The notes under the pieces are model-generated. The model saw only the letters and a list, made by a program, of their open reading frames with translations, was not told where the DNA came from and made no database searches. From NCBI GenBank assembly GCA_025506515.1, contig CM046458.1, forward strand, positions 43,426,574-43,490,573: 64,000 nt of DNA, in the 5' to 3' direction. Below are positions 11,439 to 22,323 of the stretch, piece after piece. Every line of letters begins with the position of its first letter. Positions within the stretch are counted from its first letter, which is position 1. A program made the position numbers and the translations under genes. This DNA is from Flaveria trinervia (taxonomy: Eukaryota; Streptophyta; Magnoliopsida; Asterales; Asteraceae).

Positions 11439-12839
11439 ATGGCGACCACACGTAATCAGTCGTTGGAACAGAAGGTTCAAGATCACGAAGCTGCTCTATT
11501 ACGATTGGAAACAACGGGTCGGAATTTGACAGAATTGGAAGCAATTAAGGTGGCAACGACGAAAAATTCTTCGGAGATGGAGTCCATGAAGATGCAATTT
11601 GTTGAATTTTCGAAGCAATTGACTAAAATTCTTAGGAATTTGCAGTCGTTCACCACCAATGAAGGTAATTCGATGGAATTCACGAACGGTAATCGGATCG
11701 ATAGCAACAGTGGAGTCAATTGTGCTCATCACAACAGTCATAATAGGTTGACGAAGATGGAATTTCCAAAGTTTAACGGTGTTAATGTTGAAGGTTGGTT
11801 ATGCCGAGTGGAACATTTCTTTGCCACTGATGGAACACCGGAGAGTACAAAGGTCCGTTACGCTATCGTGCATCTTGAAGATATTGCACTATTATGGCAT
11901 CAATCATTTGTACAATCCTGTGGGGGTTCGATCGAAGGTATGCCATGGTTGGAGTATAAAGGCTTCATTTCTACTCGGTTTGCGGTGGTGATTGGATCGG
12001 ATGCCATGGGAGCATTAGCAGCTATTAGACAAACGGGTTCTTTACAAGAGTTATGTCAAGAATTCGACCTTGCTCTAACCAAGGTAACTATCTGTGATGA
12101 ATATGCTACTAGTCTATTAATTGGTAATCCCCTCAGGTTATTAAGACCTAAGAATTTGCCAGAAGCTTATATGCTAGCTAGAATGCAAGAAGAAAACTTG
12201 AAATCTATTCACTCACCCTATTGGACCAAATCTTATAAACCTAGTCAATCCATTGCTAATTATAAGAGCAATGATTACCATCAAAAACATTCTTCATACA
12301 CTAGTGCTGCAAATTTACCATTACTACCCGCACCACCTTTAAAAGCTAAACCTATTACAAGTCGTAGACTATCTCATAAAGAAATAGAAGATAAAAGAGC
12401 GAGGGGTGAATGTTTTGGTTGTAATGAAAAGTTTACACCAACACATGTTTGCAAAAATAAACAACTTTTTTCAGTAGAAGTCTTTGAAGATGAGTTAGAG
12501 GAGGTCATTGGTGAAAGTGTATTGACAGACACTGTCGACCCTCAAATTTCTCTAAACGCTCTTATGGGAGTTCACTCTTATTCTACTATGAAAGTTGTGG
12601 GTTCGGTGGGTACTAAACCATTACACATCCTGATAGACTCCGGTTCCACACACAATTTCCTGGATGTTACTCTTGCAAACAAACTTCATTGTCGGTTGAA
12701 AGATATACCTCCAGTTAAGATAACTGATGTAAAGACTTCCAATGGTCGATGCAAGGGAATTGGTTTAAAACTGATGTACTGCTTATACCCCTTTCCAATT
12801 ATGATATGGTCTTGGGAATTCAATGGTGCATGGTCTTAA
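11439..12839 (+). CDS. Gag-protease region of the chromovirus
   Basis: One open frame of about 466 residues from the ATG at 11439; a TTG or other upstream start is not needed. Gag packages the element RNA into particles and the protease matures the polyprotein. Residues 1-60 are a helical, coiled-coil-like N-terminus. The region near residues 105-185 has L-T-K-M-E-F-P-K-F-N-G, W-L, F-F and L-W-H, the retrotrans_gag pattern. A C-F-G-C-N-E-K knuckle remnant lies near residue 325 and ends H-V-C. The protease active site D-S-G-S-T lies near residue 402. The frame then slips near 12800, so the polyprotein cannot read on into RT. Confidence 0.8.
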   Translation: MATTRNQSLEQKVQDHEAALLRLETTGRNLTELEAIKVATTKNSSEMESMKMQFVEFSKQLTKILRNLQSFTTNEGNSMEFTNGNRIDSNSGVNCAHHNSHNRLTKMEFPKFNGVNVEGWLCRVEHFFATDGTPESTKVRYAIVHLEDIALLWHQSFVQSCGGSIEGMPWLEYKGFISTRFAVVIGSDAMGALAAIRQTGSLQELCQEFDLALTKVTICDEYATSLLIGNPLRLLRPKNLPEAYMLARMQEENLKSIHSPYWTKSYKPSQSIANYKSNDYHQKHSSYTSAANLPLLPAPPLKAKPITSRRLSHKEIEDKRARGECFGCNEKFTPTHVCKNKQLFSVEVFEDELEEVIGESVLTDTVDPQISLNALMGVHSYSTMKVVGSVGTKPLHILIDSGSTHNFLDVTLANKLHCRLKDIPPVKITDVKTSNGRCKGIGLKLMYCLYPFPIMIWSWEFNGAWS

Positions 12840-13366
12840 TGACATTACTTGGAATTTCAAAGCTCTTACTATGAAGTTTTCTGTTAATGGTCGACTTCTT
12901 GAGTTGAAGGGGGCTAAATCAGGTGGAGTATCCTTGTGTTCAGCTGATAAACTACAGGGATGGTTAGAGAATGATAGTAGTATTAGCCATGGCCACCTAT
13001 TCAGTCTTCAAACTCAATCGGAGGGTCTTCCTCAGCATACTCCACTAGTCTCCGGGGCAATGCAATTCATTAGTTGAAAAGTTACTTCTTCAGTATGAAG
13101 ATGTATTTCAGATACCTACTTCACTTCCACCTTCAAGAACATGTGACCACCGGATTATTTTGAAGGAAGGTACTAATCCAATTAAGCAAAAACCCTATCG
13201 TTATCAAGCTGCTCAAAAAGATATTATTGAAAAAATGACACAGGAACTATCGGATATGGGTATCATTCGTGAGAGTACTAGTTCTTTTGCTGCACCAGTG
13301 GTTTTGGTTAAGAAAAAGGATGGTTCTTGGAGGATGTGTGTGGATTATAATTGGCACCGGATATAG
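12840..13366 (+). pseudogene. Protease end and start of reverse transcriptase
   Basis: After the slip, translation in other frames gives W-L-H-G-L-N-D-I-T-W-N-F (end of the protease region) and then, from about 13090, F-Q-I-P-T-S-L-P-P-x-R-x-x-D-H, I-K-Q-K-P-Y-R-Y, and the RT motif V-K-K-K-D-G-S-W-R-M-C-V-D-Y. There are stops at 13075-13077 and a frame change near 13140. The catalytic D-D motif is lost because the element ends at about 13360. Confidence 0.75.
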
Positions 13367-13369
13367 GTT

Positions 13370-15065
13370 AAATTACCCTCGGGTAGACTCAAATAGAATG
13401 AGCCGCTGCCAATCTTCTGTCTGCATCCTCCCACATCGCTGGAAACCGAAAACCGAATGAAGTTTATAAGTGGCACCGGAAGACTGACCAGCACGACCTT
13501 ACTTGAACAGGATCTGTTCTATAGGCTTGTACCTCTGTATTCTTGATTTCTAAGAAGACAGAAACCCATGTCTGGTTGACGACCCACGACCATGGAACCA
13601 GAGCGTGATTAACAGAGCTTGCTGGTCTGACCAGTGGCTCAGTAGAGGATCGGTGTCAGCCCATCTCATGGGTCTGGCATGGTTCCATCGTTGTCTGACA
13701 GACACAACTCTCTTTTTTCCTGTTTTTGATGTTCAAGCTTTGGTTTTTGTATGGAAAAGATGGTGATTTAGAGATGTAAACCAACTGTCTGATGAAATGA
13801 TGCCAGAAAGAAGGTATCTTTTGTTGGGTTTGGTTACAAGATTTGGTGATTTAAGGATGCAAACCAACTGTTTGATGAAATGCCAGAGAGAAGATATCTT
13901 TTATGCGGGGTTTGGTTCAAGATCCTGTAGCTATATGGAAAAATGGGTAATTTGATAGGTGCAAACCAACTGTTTGATGAGATGACAGAAAGGAGATGAT
14001 GATTAGAAAGTTGACAACTCGTGAATAGCTGATGATCCTTGAGGGGATGAAGGGAAATCTGATAAATGAGGTAATTTGGCTTCTTTCAATGGCTTTTATC
14101 ATCTTCTTTCTAGATAATCTTGCTTCATCAAGTGGATTGTTACCCCGTCTGCACATTTAGTACGTATATTTTGTTTTATGGAATATGTGTTTTGAGATTA
14201 TGCACACAAGAAAATAGGACGACTACCAATGGGTTAATCTAATTTGCATTCAGCCCCCAAATTCCTGAATTTTATGATATTAGGCGCTTATTTGTGTTGA
14301 GTGTTGATTAGATTGTTTTGGTTCCACAATAGACAGTGTTAAACAGAAGCAGAAGCATTAGGAGTTTGTTTTGATAATCCATATAGATTAAGTTAGTATC
14401 GAATTATATGTTATATGGAGTTGCATCCCACAATAGACGAGTCAAAATCAACATTGTTGGGTTCGGAATACAACACAGGGGACTTGTTGTCGTTCTCCTT
14501 TTCTGAAGGCCTACATAATAAGTCATAGTTGGACGTTTCATCCCCTTTTTACCTTGGTTGAATCTATTGAGTATTTGAAAGGAGCATCATGCCACCATTA
14601 AGGATGTTTCCTTGTCCTCTAGGAACTTAACATAAACTTTGAATTTCCATCTCTACCACTTCCAGTAAGTAACTTGGTTACACATGTCAAAGTAATATGT
14701 TATTGTACCTGTGTTATTAAGATCTACCGAGAGAAATGCATGTGTGACATGACATCTCTTAAATCAACAATGATTTTCCATTATACAGCTAATAGCTCCA
14801 TCCAGAGGCGTGGTTTCAGACAGAGACAAAATCTGAAGATATCTTTTGATGCCTGCCTGAGCTTGTGTCATTCTTTGGTAACTAACTTTGTCTCTACGTT
14901 TGTACTTCAATTCATCTCATATTGGTTTTCTTGGTCATGTTTTTATTTGAATTCAAATTATACAGATGAAGTGTGACAAGCTTTTTTAAAATTGATTTGA
15001 TCTATATCTTATCTTGCTGTTATCTAGGTCTTACAAACAACTTCACATCACCTCCTCCAACACAA
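13370..15065 (+). pseudogene. PPR-like gene relic, tandem copy 2
   Basis: Aligns with 9539-11189 over nearly its whole length, from GAATGAGCC near 13398 to CTCCAACACAA at 15065. PPR-like units lie at about 13757, 13850 and 13940; the middle one encodes D-A-N-Q-L-F-D-E-M-P-E-R-R. As in copy 1, each unit lacks one base between G-D-L and D-A, so that shift existed before the duplication. The block near 14800-14890 (Q-R-R-G-F-R-Q-R in one frame) is the best conserved part of the 3' half, but I do not recognise it. Confidence 0.55.
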
Positions 15066-15937
15066 GGTTGGTTTTGTTGTAAGGATTTTTATTATGAGTT
15101 GAAACTGTGTTTTCTATATTCTGCATGATGTAAGCAAGTAAGCAACAGATATGCAGATGCATATATTGGTTTACAAACATAATATTATTACAACGATAAG
15201 TTAAGTTTAAGAATAAAAACTTGTTTGTAATACAGGAAATTGATCCTGTCATGTATGTTAGCGGTCACACCTTCTCGAAACCCAAGTGAAAACCTGATTT
15301 TGGATTTCTGTAAACAGGCCTTGTGAGGATTAATCTCCCTCTTAAAACAAAACTTATTTCCTATGATTCCAAAAAATATATATGTCACAACCCCAAAGCA
15401 CATTGAATAAGTAAACTAAAACCTAATAGGTTCCTGCAGTTAATCTTGTAACAACTTTAAGACCACTTACAATGGATTCGTGGGGATGTACGTGGCCGTA
15501 ACTACTAAAGGCCGTAGCTACCAAAGGCCAAAGGGAGAGGAGAGAGGCTCTTTTAGTTTTTGTATGTTACTGTGAAATGCAGCTTCTCTTGACCAAACTC
15601 AAAGGAAAGTGAAAACTAAAGGCTATCTATAAACAATACACGGAGAGAGACTTAACTTGAACATGATTTGTTCTGTGTTGACAAACCAGGTCCTTGAAGC
15701 CATTTTGATCCCTTTTTGTCAGGTTCATTCATCTTGTCCAATCCCTCTATCTATCTGATGATTTGTTATTGCAATAAATAATAATTCTCCATCTTGATCT
15801 TGGTCTTGTAGGTGCAAATGTGTATGTTTGTTAAATTGAATTTGGTTCAAGGTTGCATATAATGCATCCTTCCAGTAACAATCCCTCCTTGTCTGATGAT
15901 TTCTTATTGCAATAGATGAAAATCTCCATCTTTGATC
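15066..15937. other. Flank of copy 2 and start of a third degraded copy
   Basis: 15066-15467 is unique here, and I see no gene in it. From about 15640 the text CTTGAACATGATTTGTTCTGTGTTGACAAACC resembles CTTGAACAGGATCTGTTCTATAGGC in copies 1 and 2. The matching continuation is on the far side of the LTR element (24574-24700), where GATGGATAACTTAGAGATCC resembles a PPR-like unit. The words TCTGATGATTTSTTATTGCAATA occur twice (about 15756 and 15893), a small internal duplication. Confidence 0.4.
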
Positions 15938-16701
15938 TGTAACATGTGTCTATAGTTTCTGAACTTAATGTAATATGTCTTTATTATCTTACACCTATGT
16001 AATTGAACGGGTACTGAATGAAATACAATGTGTGGTTGTGCTTATAATGTGAAATTTCATTGCTTGGTATGTAATAACGCTTATTGAACTAACTATATAG
16101 GTTGTGGTTGTTTGAATAAATCTAAGTCAATTAATGATTATGAAACATATTCAAACTTAATTATATGAAGTTCTCATGCGATTGGCCCATGCTAATGGAC
16201 CATACGCATGAACAACTTCATGCTAATGAACCCAGTCGTACGAATGAACCAGGAGACTGGATCAGTCGCATGATTGTAACATGAGATTGGCTCAGTCGCA
16301 TGATTGTAACATGAGATTAGCTCAGTCGCACGACTGAACACTTAGTCGTGCGAATGGATCAACCGCATGACTCAATCGCACGACTGAACCATGCAAATGG
16401 TCCAGTCGCACGATTGAGAAACCCTAACCTATAAATACCACTTAAATTGTGGAAAAACTAGACACTTTGAATAATTCAATACCTAGACGTACCCTAGCCG
16501 TCCAGAGACCTCTAGCAACCTGTTCCAACTTCATAGATCGCAGTAGATCGATTGCTAATCGTTCTTAACGTGTAGATTCAATCTTTAATTGATTCTACGT
16601 GCGTTCTCACTGATTGGATCGCCAATCAAATAGGATTCCGCACTATTTGATTCGGTGCACGCGTAAATCTGTTAGTATTCGTCGAGTACACGATCCTAAC
16701 A
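15938..16701 (+). repeat. 5' LTR of the pol-less element
   Basis: 764 bp. It holds five or more copies of CAGTCGCACGACTGAAC-type palindromic units at 16180-16410, then AACCCTAACCTATAAATACC, where TATAAATA (about 16431) is a good TATA box, so transcription likely starts near 16460. It lacks three bases (GAT) after TGTA compared with the other family LTRs. Confidence 0.8.
16430..16437 (+). promoter_or_regulatory. LTR TATA box
   Basis: CTATAAATACCACTTAA sits downstream of the palindrome array. The same CTATAAATACCACTTAA string recurs in the 3' LTR (24376) and in the solo LTR (60360), so it is conserved where its surroundings have diverged. This fits a core promoter. Confidence 0.6.
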
Positions 16702-16703
16702 AG

Positions 16704-16715
16704 TGGTATCAGAGC
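16704..16715 (+). other. Primer-binding site of the pol-less element
   Basis: A perfect TGGTATCAGAGC two bases inside the 5' LTR end. This is the same tRNA-Met-type site used by other elements in the window. Confidence 0.8.
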
Positions 16716-16794
16716 TTTGGCTCTAGATTTACGTGTGATTCAATCGTTTTGATATAAAAATGGAATTCAATAGGGGATTTAATCACCTAAAAGG

Positions 16795-16928
16795 GTCACG
16801 TCTGAGGTGACCACACGTGTTTTCAAATGAAAAATCAGTCACGTTTGAGGTGACAAATTGTTTAAAATGATCACGTCTGAGGTGATCAAAAGTTCTCCAA
16901 GTTAAAATGATCCTGTCTGAGATGATCA
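16795..16928. repeat. Four units of TCACGTCTGAGGTGA
   Basis: Units at about 16795, 16838, 16870 and 16911, each an interrupted palindrome (TCAC...GTGA, or GATCAC...GTGATC). They lie in the untranslated leader just after the PBS, where packaging or dimerisation signals of LTR elements are usually found. Confidence 0.65.
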
Positions 16929-16989
16929 AACTCATAATGTTTAATCAAATGCTCATAATGTTTAATCAAATGCTCATAATGTCATAAAG

Positions 16990-17905
16990 TCAACATTATG
17001 AGTATGATCCAATCGCACGACTGGACCATGAGTATGGACCAACCGTACGAATGGACCTTACTCATGCACTAAACAGCCGAATGGCACATGAGTATGAACC
17101 ATTCGCCCGAATGGCTTATCAGAATGAGCCAGTCGACCGAATGGAGCTGTGCGAATGAGTCAGTCGCCCGACTGAAATCCAGTCGGCCGACTGAATGTGA
17201 TCGACTGAACCAATCGCACGATTGAGGTCCATTCACCCGAATGAACCGAGCCAATGGGTCCAGTCGGCCGATTGAAATCAGACTCAGTATAAATAGGGCC
17301 ATAGTCGATCACATTCAACTCATCACCCCTAATCGCCCTAAAATCGCACAGCCTACTGTTACTCTGCCAAAATTTCCTCTGACCCAATTTGATTACATAT
17401 TTTGATATTCTGACGTTCGTTGGTGCATATGCAGGTAAAATGCGGTGTGACCATGCCAAAAACTTCGTCGATTAGACTCCAAAATCAAGAAATTGGCCCT
17501 AACATGACCCGAGACTGTAAATGGACTAATAACCTAACTAAAACAAGTAAAATGTTGAAATAAAGGTTATTAGGTTATTAGTATAATGATTTCGAGTCTA
17601 AAGAACCATCACGCGACGTCTAATTTCAAGATTTGGTTCAAATTCGAATCTCAGTCGATCGAACAGTGGGTCATGCGACTGGACACCAGGATGAACTCCA
17701 ATCGCACGATTGAGTTGGTCGAATGGCTCAATCGACCGAATGGATAATACGAATGAGCTCAGTCGGCCGACTGAACCAATCGCAGGCTCAGTCAACCGAT
17801 TGAACTCAGTCGCCTGCTCAGTCACCCGACTGAACCCAGTCGCATGCCAGATCAACCGACTGTATACAGTCGCATGGTTCAATCGTATGATTGAACCAGA
17901 CTGAA
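16990..17905. repeat. Two blocks of AGTCGNNCGACT palindromic units in the leader
   Basis: Blocks at about 16995-17290 and 17640-17900 repeat CAGTCGCCCGACTGAA / AATCGCACGATTGA / ATTCGCCCGAATGG at 15-25-bp spacing. Perfect 12-bp palindromes AGTCGGCCGACT stand at 17181-17192 and 17761-17772. Between the blocks (17290-17640) is AT-rich sequence with GTATAAATAGGGCC near 17287, a second TATA-like site. Frames running through these blocks are repeat artefacts. Confidence 0.75.
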
Positions 17906-17978
17906 TTCAACCAAGTTAATTAGAACTGATTTGTGTTGTGTGGTTATCTAATGTCTACGTGTCTTGTGTTATAGATTG

Positions 17979-20067
17979 ATGGCTGACAGGTGGTCCATCA
18001 ACCCCAAGCACAACATATGTGCTCATTTAGATGCCACGACTCGGAATGGCGTCGAGTTTGCGGGGATTATCGCATTCCTTAAGCGATCCAGGATCTACAA
18101 GGCTATATCCACACCATGCACTCCCTATAGGTCTATTCAGCAGGCATTTTGGGAGGGGGCATCGGTTGACTGCTCTCATGAGCCATACAACATCAGGAGT
18201 TCTATTTTTTAGATGGATATTGAGGTCACTGCTGAGGATATTCGGCGTGTACTTGAGTTGGGTGATGATGCAGACCACCCTACCAGACTTCACCCGCTAA
18301 TTGTGAGAGGGTGCTTCTTGAGGATGAAGTACGCTGGGGATATTAATGTAGGTGTGCTCAACAAGAGCAACCTGTGTCCCCAGTACAAGTACTTGGCACA
18401 TGTCATCCTCAAGTGCTTGGCTTCGTGAAGGGGTGGGTTGATGATCTTTCAGACCAGATTCAAAATGCCTACGTGGCACTGGTACTGAACCACCCTTTCA
18501 GCTTCTCGAGCATGATATTCTCTTACTTGATAAAGAATCTGGTGGCGAAGGACAAAGAGGGTTTCTGCATGTACCCTAGGTTTCTTCAGATGATCTTTGA
18601 TGAGAAGCTGCCCACACTGCCTAAGGAGAGTCAAGATGCAGTGGCGTTGGAGATTATGGATGATACGACATTGGGTCGTATGAAGGTCTACTGGGGAAAG
18701 CAGGTCAAACCCCTGGTGAAGAAACTCACCGGCCATCTGGCCAAGGTTGATTACGTGGCGCCAGGGAGGCGTAAATGGCGCCATGTAGACAGTGATTCGG
18801 ATGTCGAGCAACTTGAGCTCCCTGAAGATGACTCCAACGACGACGACAGCGGTGATGATGGAGATGCAGGGCCCACTCAATTGAGGGCCCCCGCTGCTGA
18901 TATAGTAGCATCTCCAGCATCCACCCAAGGTGGAACAGAGTCGGCAGGGTTCCATCAGGACTTTCGTCTTGATGAGGAGGAGGAGACAGACGAGGATCCC
19001 TTGACTCGTACTGTGGGGAGCAGGGTGGTCGCCACCGACCGAGGTATTCGGGAGGTTGGTGGACGCCCTGGCGAGTCTAGGGAGTCTGATACTGATCCTA
19101 GTTATACTCCCGATCAACCCAACAGCGTCCCAGGGGGAGCATCCACCTCGAGGGGCTCGAGGAAGAAACGGATGGCTCAGCCCCATGAACTAAAGAAGAA
19201 GAGGAGGAGGATGACATTCATCACCACCACCACTACTACCACCACTTCCACCACTCCACCTACTACCACCACTCCACCTACCACTACTACCACCATTCAC
19301 CCACCACCATAACTACCACACCCACTCCACCATTTACCCACATACAATCCACCTCCGCTACAGCTCATCCACCACCACTTTCATCTATACCACCCCCAAT
19401 CTTCACCACTGCCACCACCACCACCACTAGCCACCAAGCAGGACCGTCATCTTATCCCTCCTTTCCATCTGGATCCTCTCTACCTCCCAGTGGGGTAGAG
19501 GAACAACTCTCAGCACTGAACCGTATGGTGCTGAAGCTGTTGGCAGCCGATGACGAGAAGACTGCCCAGATTCGTCAGCTAGTAGAACTTACTGCTGCAC
19601 AATTTCAGCAGATATCTCAACAGGCACAACTGATAGAGCAGCAGGCACAACAAATGACTGCTTAGAGCTCAGAGATGTCCTAACTCCAGGAGCAACATGT
19701 CCATTCAGCAAAACGGATAGAGGAGTTGGAGGCGACCAACAAGAACATCATGCTGAGGCTTAAAGGATCAAAGGATGAGCCACTAAAGATCAAAGAAGGA
19801 GATGGAGGTGATGGTGATCATGATGATAGTGATGATGATGATGACAGTGATGATGATGATGATGATGATGATGATGGTGATGATCAAGGGGAGGATATTG
19901 ATGCTGGTGATGATGTTGATGATGATGGTGAAAGAGATGATGATACTTCTGCTGCGGGTGTCACATCTGCAAGTGAACGGAGGACCAAGAAAGCTCAAGA
20001 CCAAGGTGCCTCCACATCAGCCCCGTCAGCAGATAAGCACATGATACAAGACAAGAGTAATGCTTAG
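17979..20067 (+). pseudogene. Accessory protein of the pol-less element: N-terminal module, linker, coiled coil, acidic tail
   Basis: The ATG at 17979 opens M-A-D-R-W. In order come F-L-K-R near residue 33, a Q-Q-A-F-W motif, then (after a stop at 18210-18212) E-D-I-R-R-V-L-E-L-G-D, R-M-K-Y-A-G-D and L-A-H-V-I-L-K-C-L-A. A frameshift near 18425 leads into F-S-S-M-I-F-S-Y-L and M-Y-P-R-F-L-Q-M-I. Next is a Thr/Pro/Ser-rich linker with K-K-K-R-R-R, a stop near 19312, and a Gln-rich coiled coil at about 19495-19660. Stops follow at 19662 and 19681, and an Asp-rich tail (a GAT-repeat) ends at 20067. The module pattern matches 45378-46900 in the SIRE-like element. I do not know its function; nothing suggests an enzyme. 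Confidence 0.7.
19810..19940. repeat. GAT trinucleotide tract in the acidic tail
   Basis: (GATGAT)n interrupted by GGT and AGT; it encodes the Asp-rich tail of the accessory protein. Slippage here would change the tail length in steps of one residue. Confidence 0.75.
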
Positions 20068-20173
20068 TTGTTTCTGTTATTTAAAAATCACGTGTAACTG
20101 AATATTGTATCAAACTAATGCATATAATGTTTATATTTTGATTATTGATATTTACTGCTTTGATTGTTGACTA

Positions 20174-20614
20174 ATGGTTGTTGTGTTCTATGTATTAAAT
20201 CAAGCAGATCCAAATTATCAAAGAGATGAATCTGATGTTGCTCCCCTCCAACAGATCAAGACTCAGCTTACGATGATTCTTGATCTGCAGGGAATAGTCA
20301 GGAGATTAGTGAATTACACTCCTGAAGAAGAAGAGATAATTCATGATCTGATCGACGAGCAATTTGCTGAAATGTTCCGACTCAATCCTAATGAGATCGT
20401 GAAAGATGCTCCAACAGTCCATGTGGAATGTGACGACGAGCTTAACGACGTTGATGAGATCGAGATCAAAGATGTCACGGACCAACATTATCCAGAGTAC
20501 ACTGACATTGAGGGTAATGTCGTTCCCAATCTGGGCGACAATCTTGTCAGTGAAACTTTTGAGACTCTGGATAAAATGGAACAAGAGTCTGGCAAGAAAG
20601 AAGATAAGGCCCAA
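20174..20614 (+). pseudogene. Continuation of the accessory protein, cut by an LTR
   Basis: An open frame of about 147 residues runs from near 20174 up to the LTR start at 20615 and reads on a short way into the LTR (to 20689). It is acidic and helical, with a P-E-E-E-E-I-I-H-D-L-I-D-E segment and many Asp/Glu. No known motif was recognised. The next coding piece on the far side of the nested LTRs is at 23197, so this is probably the link between the coiled coil and the C-terminal module. Confidence 0.5.
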
Positions 20615-22323
20615 TGTCACACCCCGACCGACGGCGGAATCATCGGGGCGGACGAATGGGGGACGATTGCTCATAGCACATGGAACTAATTAAGTTGAAA
20701 TAATATTAAATGTCATTATTCAATAAACATTACAAGACAAATAAGTATTTGCAAAACAATCAAGATACAAACAGAAACATAAGACATTCATTAATCTAGG
20801 TCCAAGTCCTATATGAGCACAAGAAGATCTTCAAGCATCAAACTTGAACATGTTAAAAATAAAGAGTCAACTATAAGTTGGTGAGTTCCATGGTTTAAAC
20901 ACACGCATAAGTATATATATGTAAAAGGGTTACAAGTAGCAATTCACGTCCATGGTTATGAGTTAGCAAGCTTATAAAGCACATACAGTTACAACCAAAC
21001 CTCGACTTGATTACAAGTATATATGATTGGCTAAGTGTACTTGGTTCCCATGATGAACAAGCATACGTCATCAGGAGTCGGCAATACATCGACTTTAGCA
21101 CCAAGTAGGCTTGTCAGGCGCAAAGATCTAAGACGTCGCAAGGCTAGCAATAGTTAATGATTGTAAACAAAATATTTATCTCATATAAGACTTACATTAA
21201 CACAAATAACCATGACAAAAATATAAAGATGAATTGCATGTGCATTTACAAGTCTCAAGATAGTTACAAGTGTAAATTTATAAAGTTAACATGTTTCACC
21301 CCAAAAGGTGTGAAATAAAGTGAAAATGGGGCATGAGAAACTCACAAGATGTAAATAATATGATGATAAGAATGCAGACGAGGCTCCAACGATTTCTCTT
21401 ATAAGTTTCCAAAACGTATAGATTCCAAGATTAAGTCTGATAATAAGATTATCAATTAGACACGAACTAGGGTTTTAGTTGGATTTGGGGGTTTAAATAA
21501 TTAAATAAAATAATAAATTGTTTACGTTTGGTTTTAATAAGGATAATATAAATCAATTAAGACCAGGTATGATTAAAAAGGTCTCAACAATTTAAATTAT
21601 TGATTTAATAGAAATTAAGTATAATATGTAAAAAGAAATAATTGATTTAATAATTAATTATTTAAAACTTGATAAAGAGAATTAATCAAATACTAATTTA
21701 AGTGACGTTGAAATTAATAAAATCATTTTATAAAGTTTTGAGCTTTTAAAATGATTTATCATAAAGGTTTTGTAATACAAAACCTTAAAGATAAGAATAA
21801 AGCAAATTATATTGTTTTATAAATTTCAAGAATTTAAATAAAAGTTAACGAATAAATTTATTAATTATTTATGATTTTACATGGTTAAATAAATTTTTGA
21901 ATAATTAATTATATAAATAATCATCTAAATAATCATTTGCATAATTAATGATTTAAATAATCATTGAACTATAATATGTTTATGATATAAATGACAAAGT
22001 AATATTTTTATCACATTTTATTCTTAAAAAAATATTAATTAAATCTAAGAATTTTAAGTGTTAAAACCTTTAAAAATTAACTTGATATTTTCTGAAATAA
22101 TTTAATTAACAAAATAATTTTTTATTGTGATTTACTAATATAATACTAATTTTCTGAATTATAAATTGTACAAAAAAATAATTAAAACAAAAATGGCAGG
22201 GGCCCGGTTCAAACCCGAGACCCCTTGCCTATTGGGTTCATGGGTTACCAGTTGGGCTATAGCCCATGTCTGCTTAAGATTCAAAATAATTTTATAAATC
22301 TATTAATTAAATAAAACCCCATT
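20615..22323 (-). mobile_element. Gypsy-type LTR, inverted, truncated at its right side
   Basis: Begins TGTCACACCCCGACC, the reverse complement of the GGGGTGTGACA ends seen at 41308-41318 and 57713-57723. Further in, AACATGTTTCACCCCAAAAGGTGTGAA (21289) and a tRNA-like module (22195-22275) match those LTRs in reverse. The expected TGTTACA outer end is missing; the sequence passes into a different LTR at 22324. The 5-mer CCCAA before it (20610-20614) and TCCAA at 23190-23194 may be a worn target duplication for the combined insert. Confidence 0.6.
22195..22275 (-). repeat. tRNA-like module inside the LTR
   Basis: On the minus strand a box A-like GCCCAACTGGTAACCC is followed by a box B-like GGTTTGAACCGG inside a CTCGGGTTTGAACCGGG arm. 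The same module occurs at 40030-40095 and 56385-56450. It could be a fossil SINE fixed in this LTR lineage; it is not a functional tRNA gene, because no acceptor stem can be drawn. Confidence 0.55.

Larger units (their letters stand above)
11190..13369 (+). mobile_element. Truncated Ty3/gypsy chromovirus (short-LTR, Reina-like)
   Basis: The order is short LTR, PBS, gag, aspartic protease, then reverse transcriptase that breaks off just after the V-D-Y motif. Most of RT, RNase H, integrase and the 3' LTR are absent. The break joins directly to the second PPR-like copy at about 13370. The ~200-bp LTR and the Gag type (F-P-K-F-N-G...W-L) fit the short-LTR chromovirus group. Its left border coincides with the point where homology between PPR copies 1 and 2 ends, so it inserted into copy 1. 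Confidence 0.7.

Noticed and set aside
14674..15403. Small frames at 14674-14976 (plus) and 15043-15403 (minus)
   Set aside because: They have no motifs. The first is not kept open in the duplicate at 10800-11090, and the second is AT-rich and without support.
16990..17905. CRISPR-like regularly spaced palindromic repeats
   Set aside because: Units are degenerate and adjacent, with no unique spacers of constant length, and the context is a plant retrotransposon.
18449..19186. A 245-codon open frame on the minus strand
   Set aside because: It lies opposite the accessory-protein frame, is rich in Cys/His/Leu without any motif, and is explained by the codon bias of the plus-strand gene.
19783..20044. 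Ile- or Met-rich small proteins on either strand
   Set aside because: They are frameshifted or antisense readings of the GAT trinucleotide tract.
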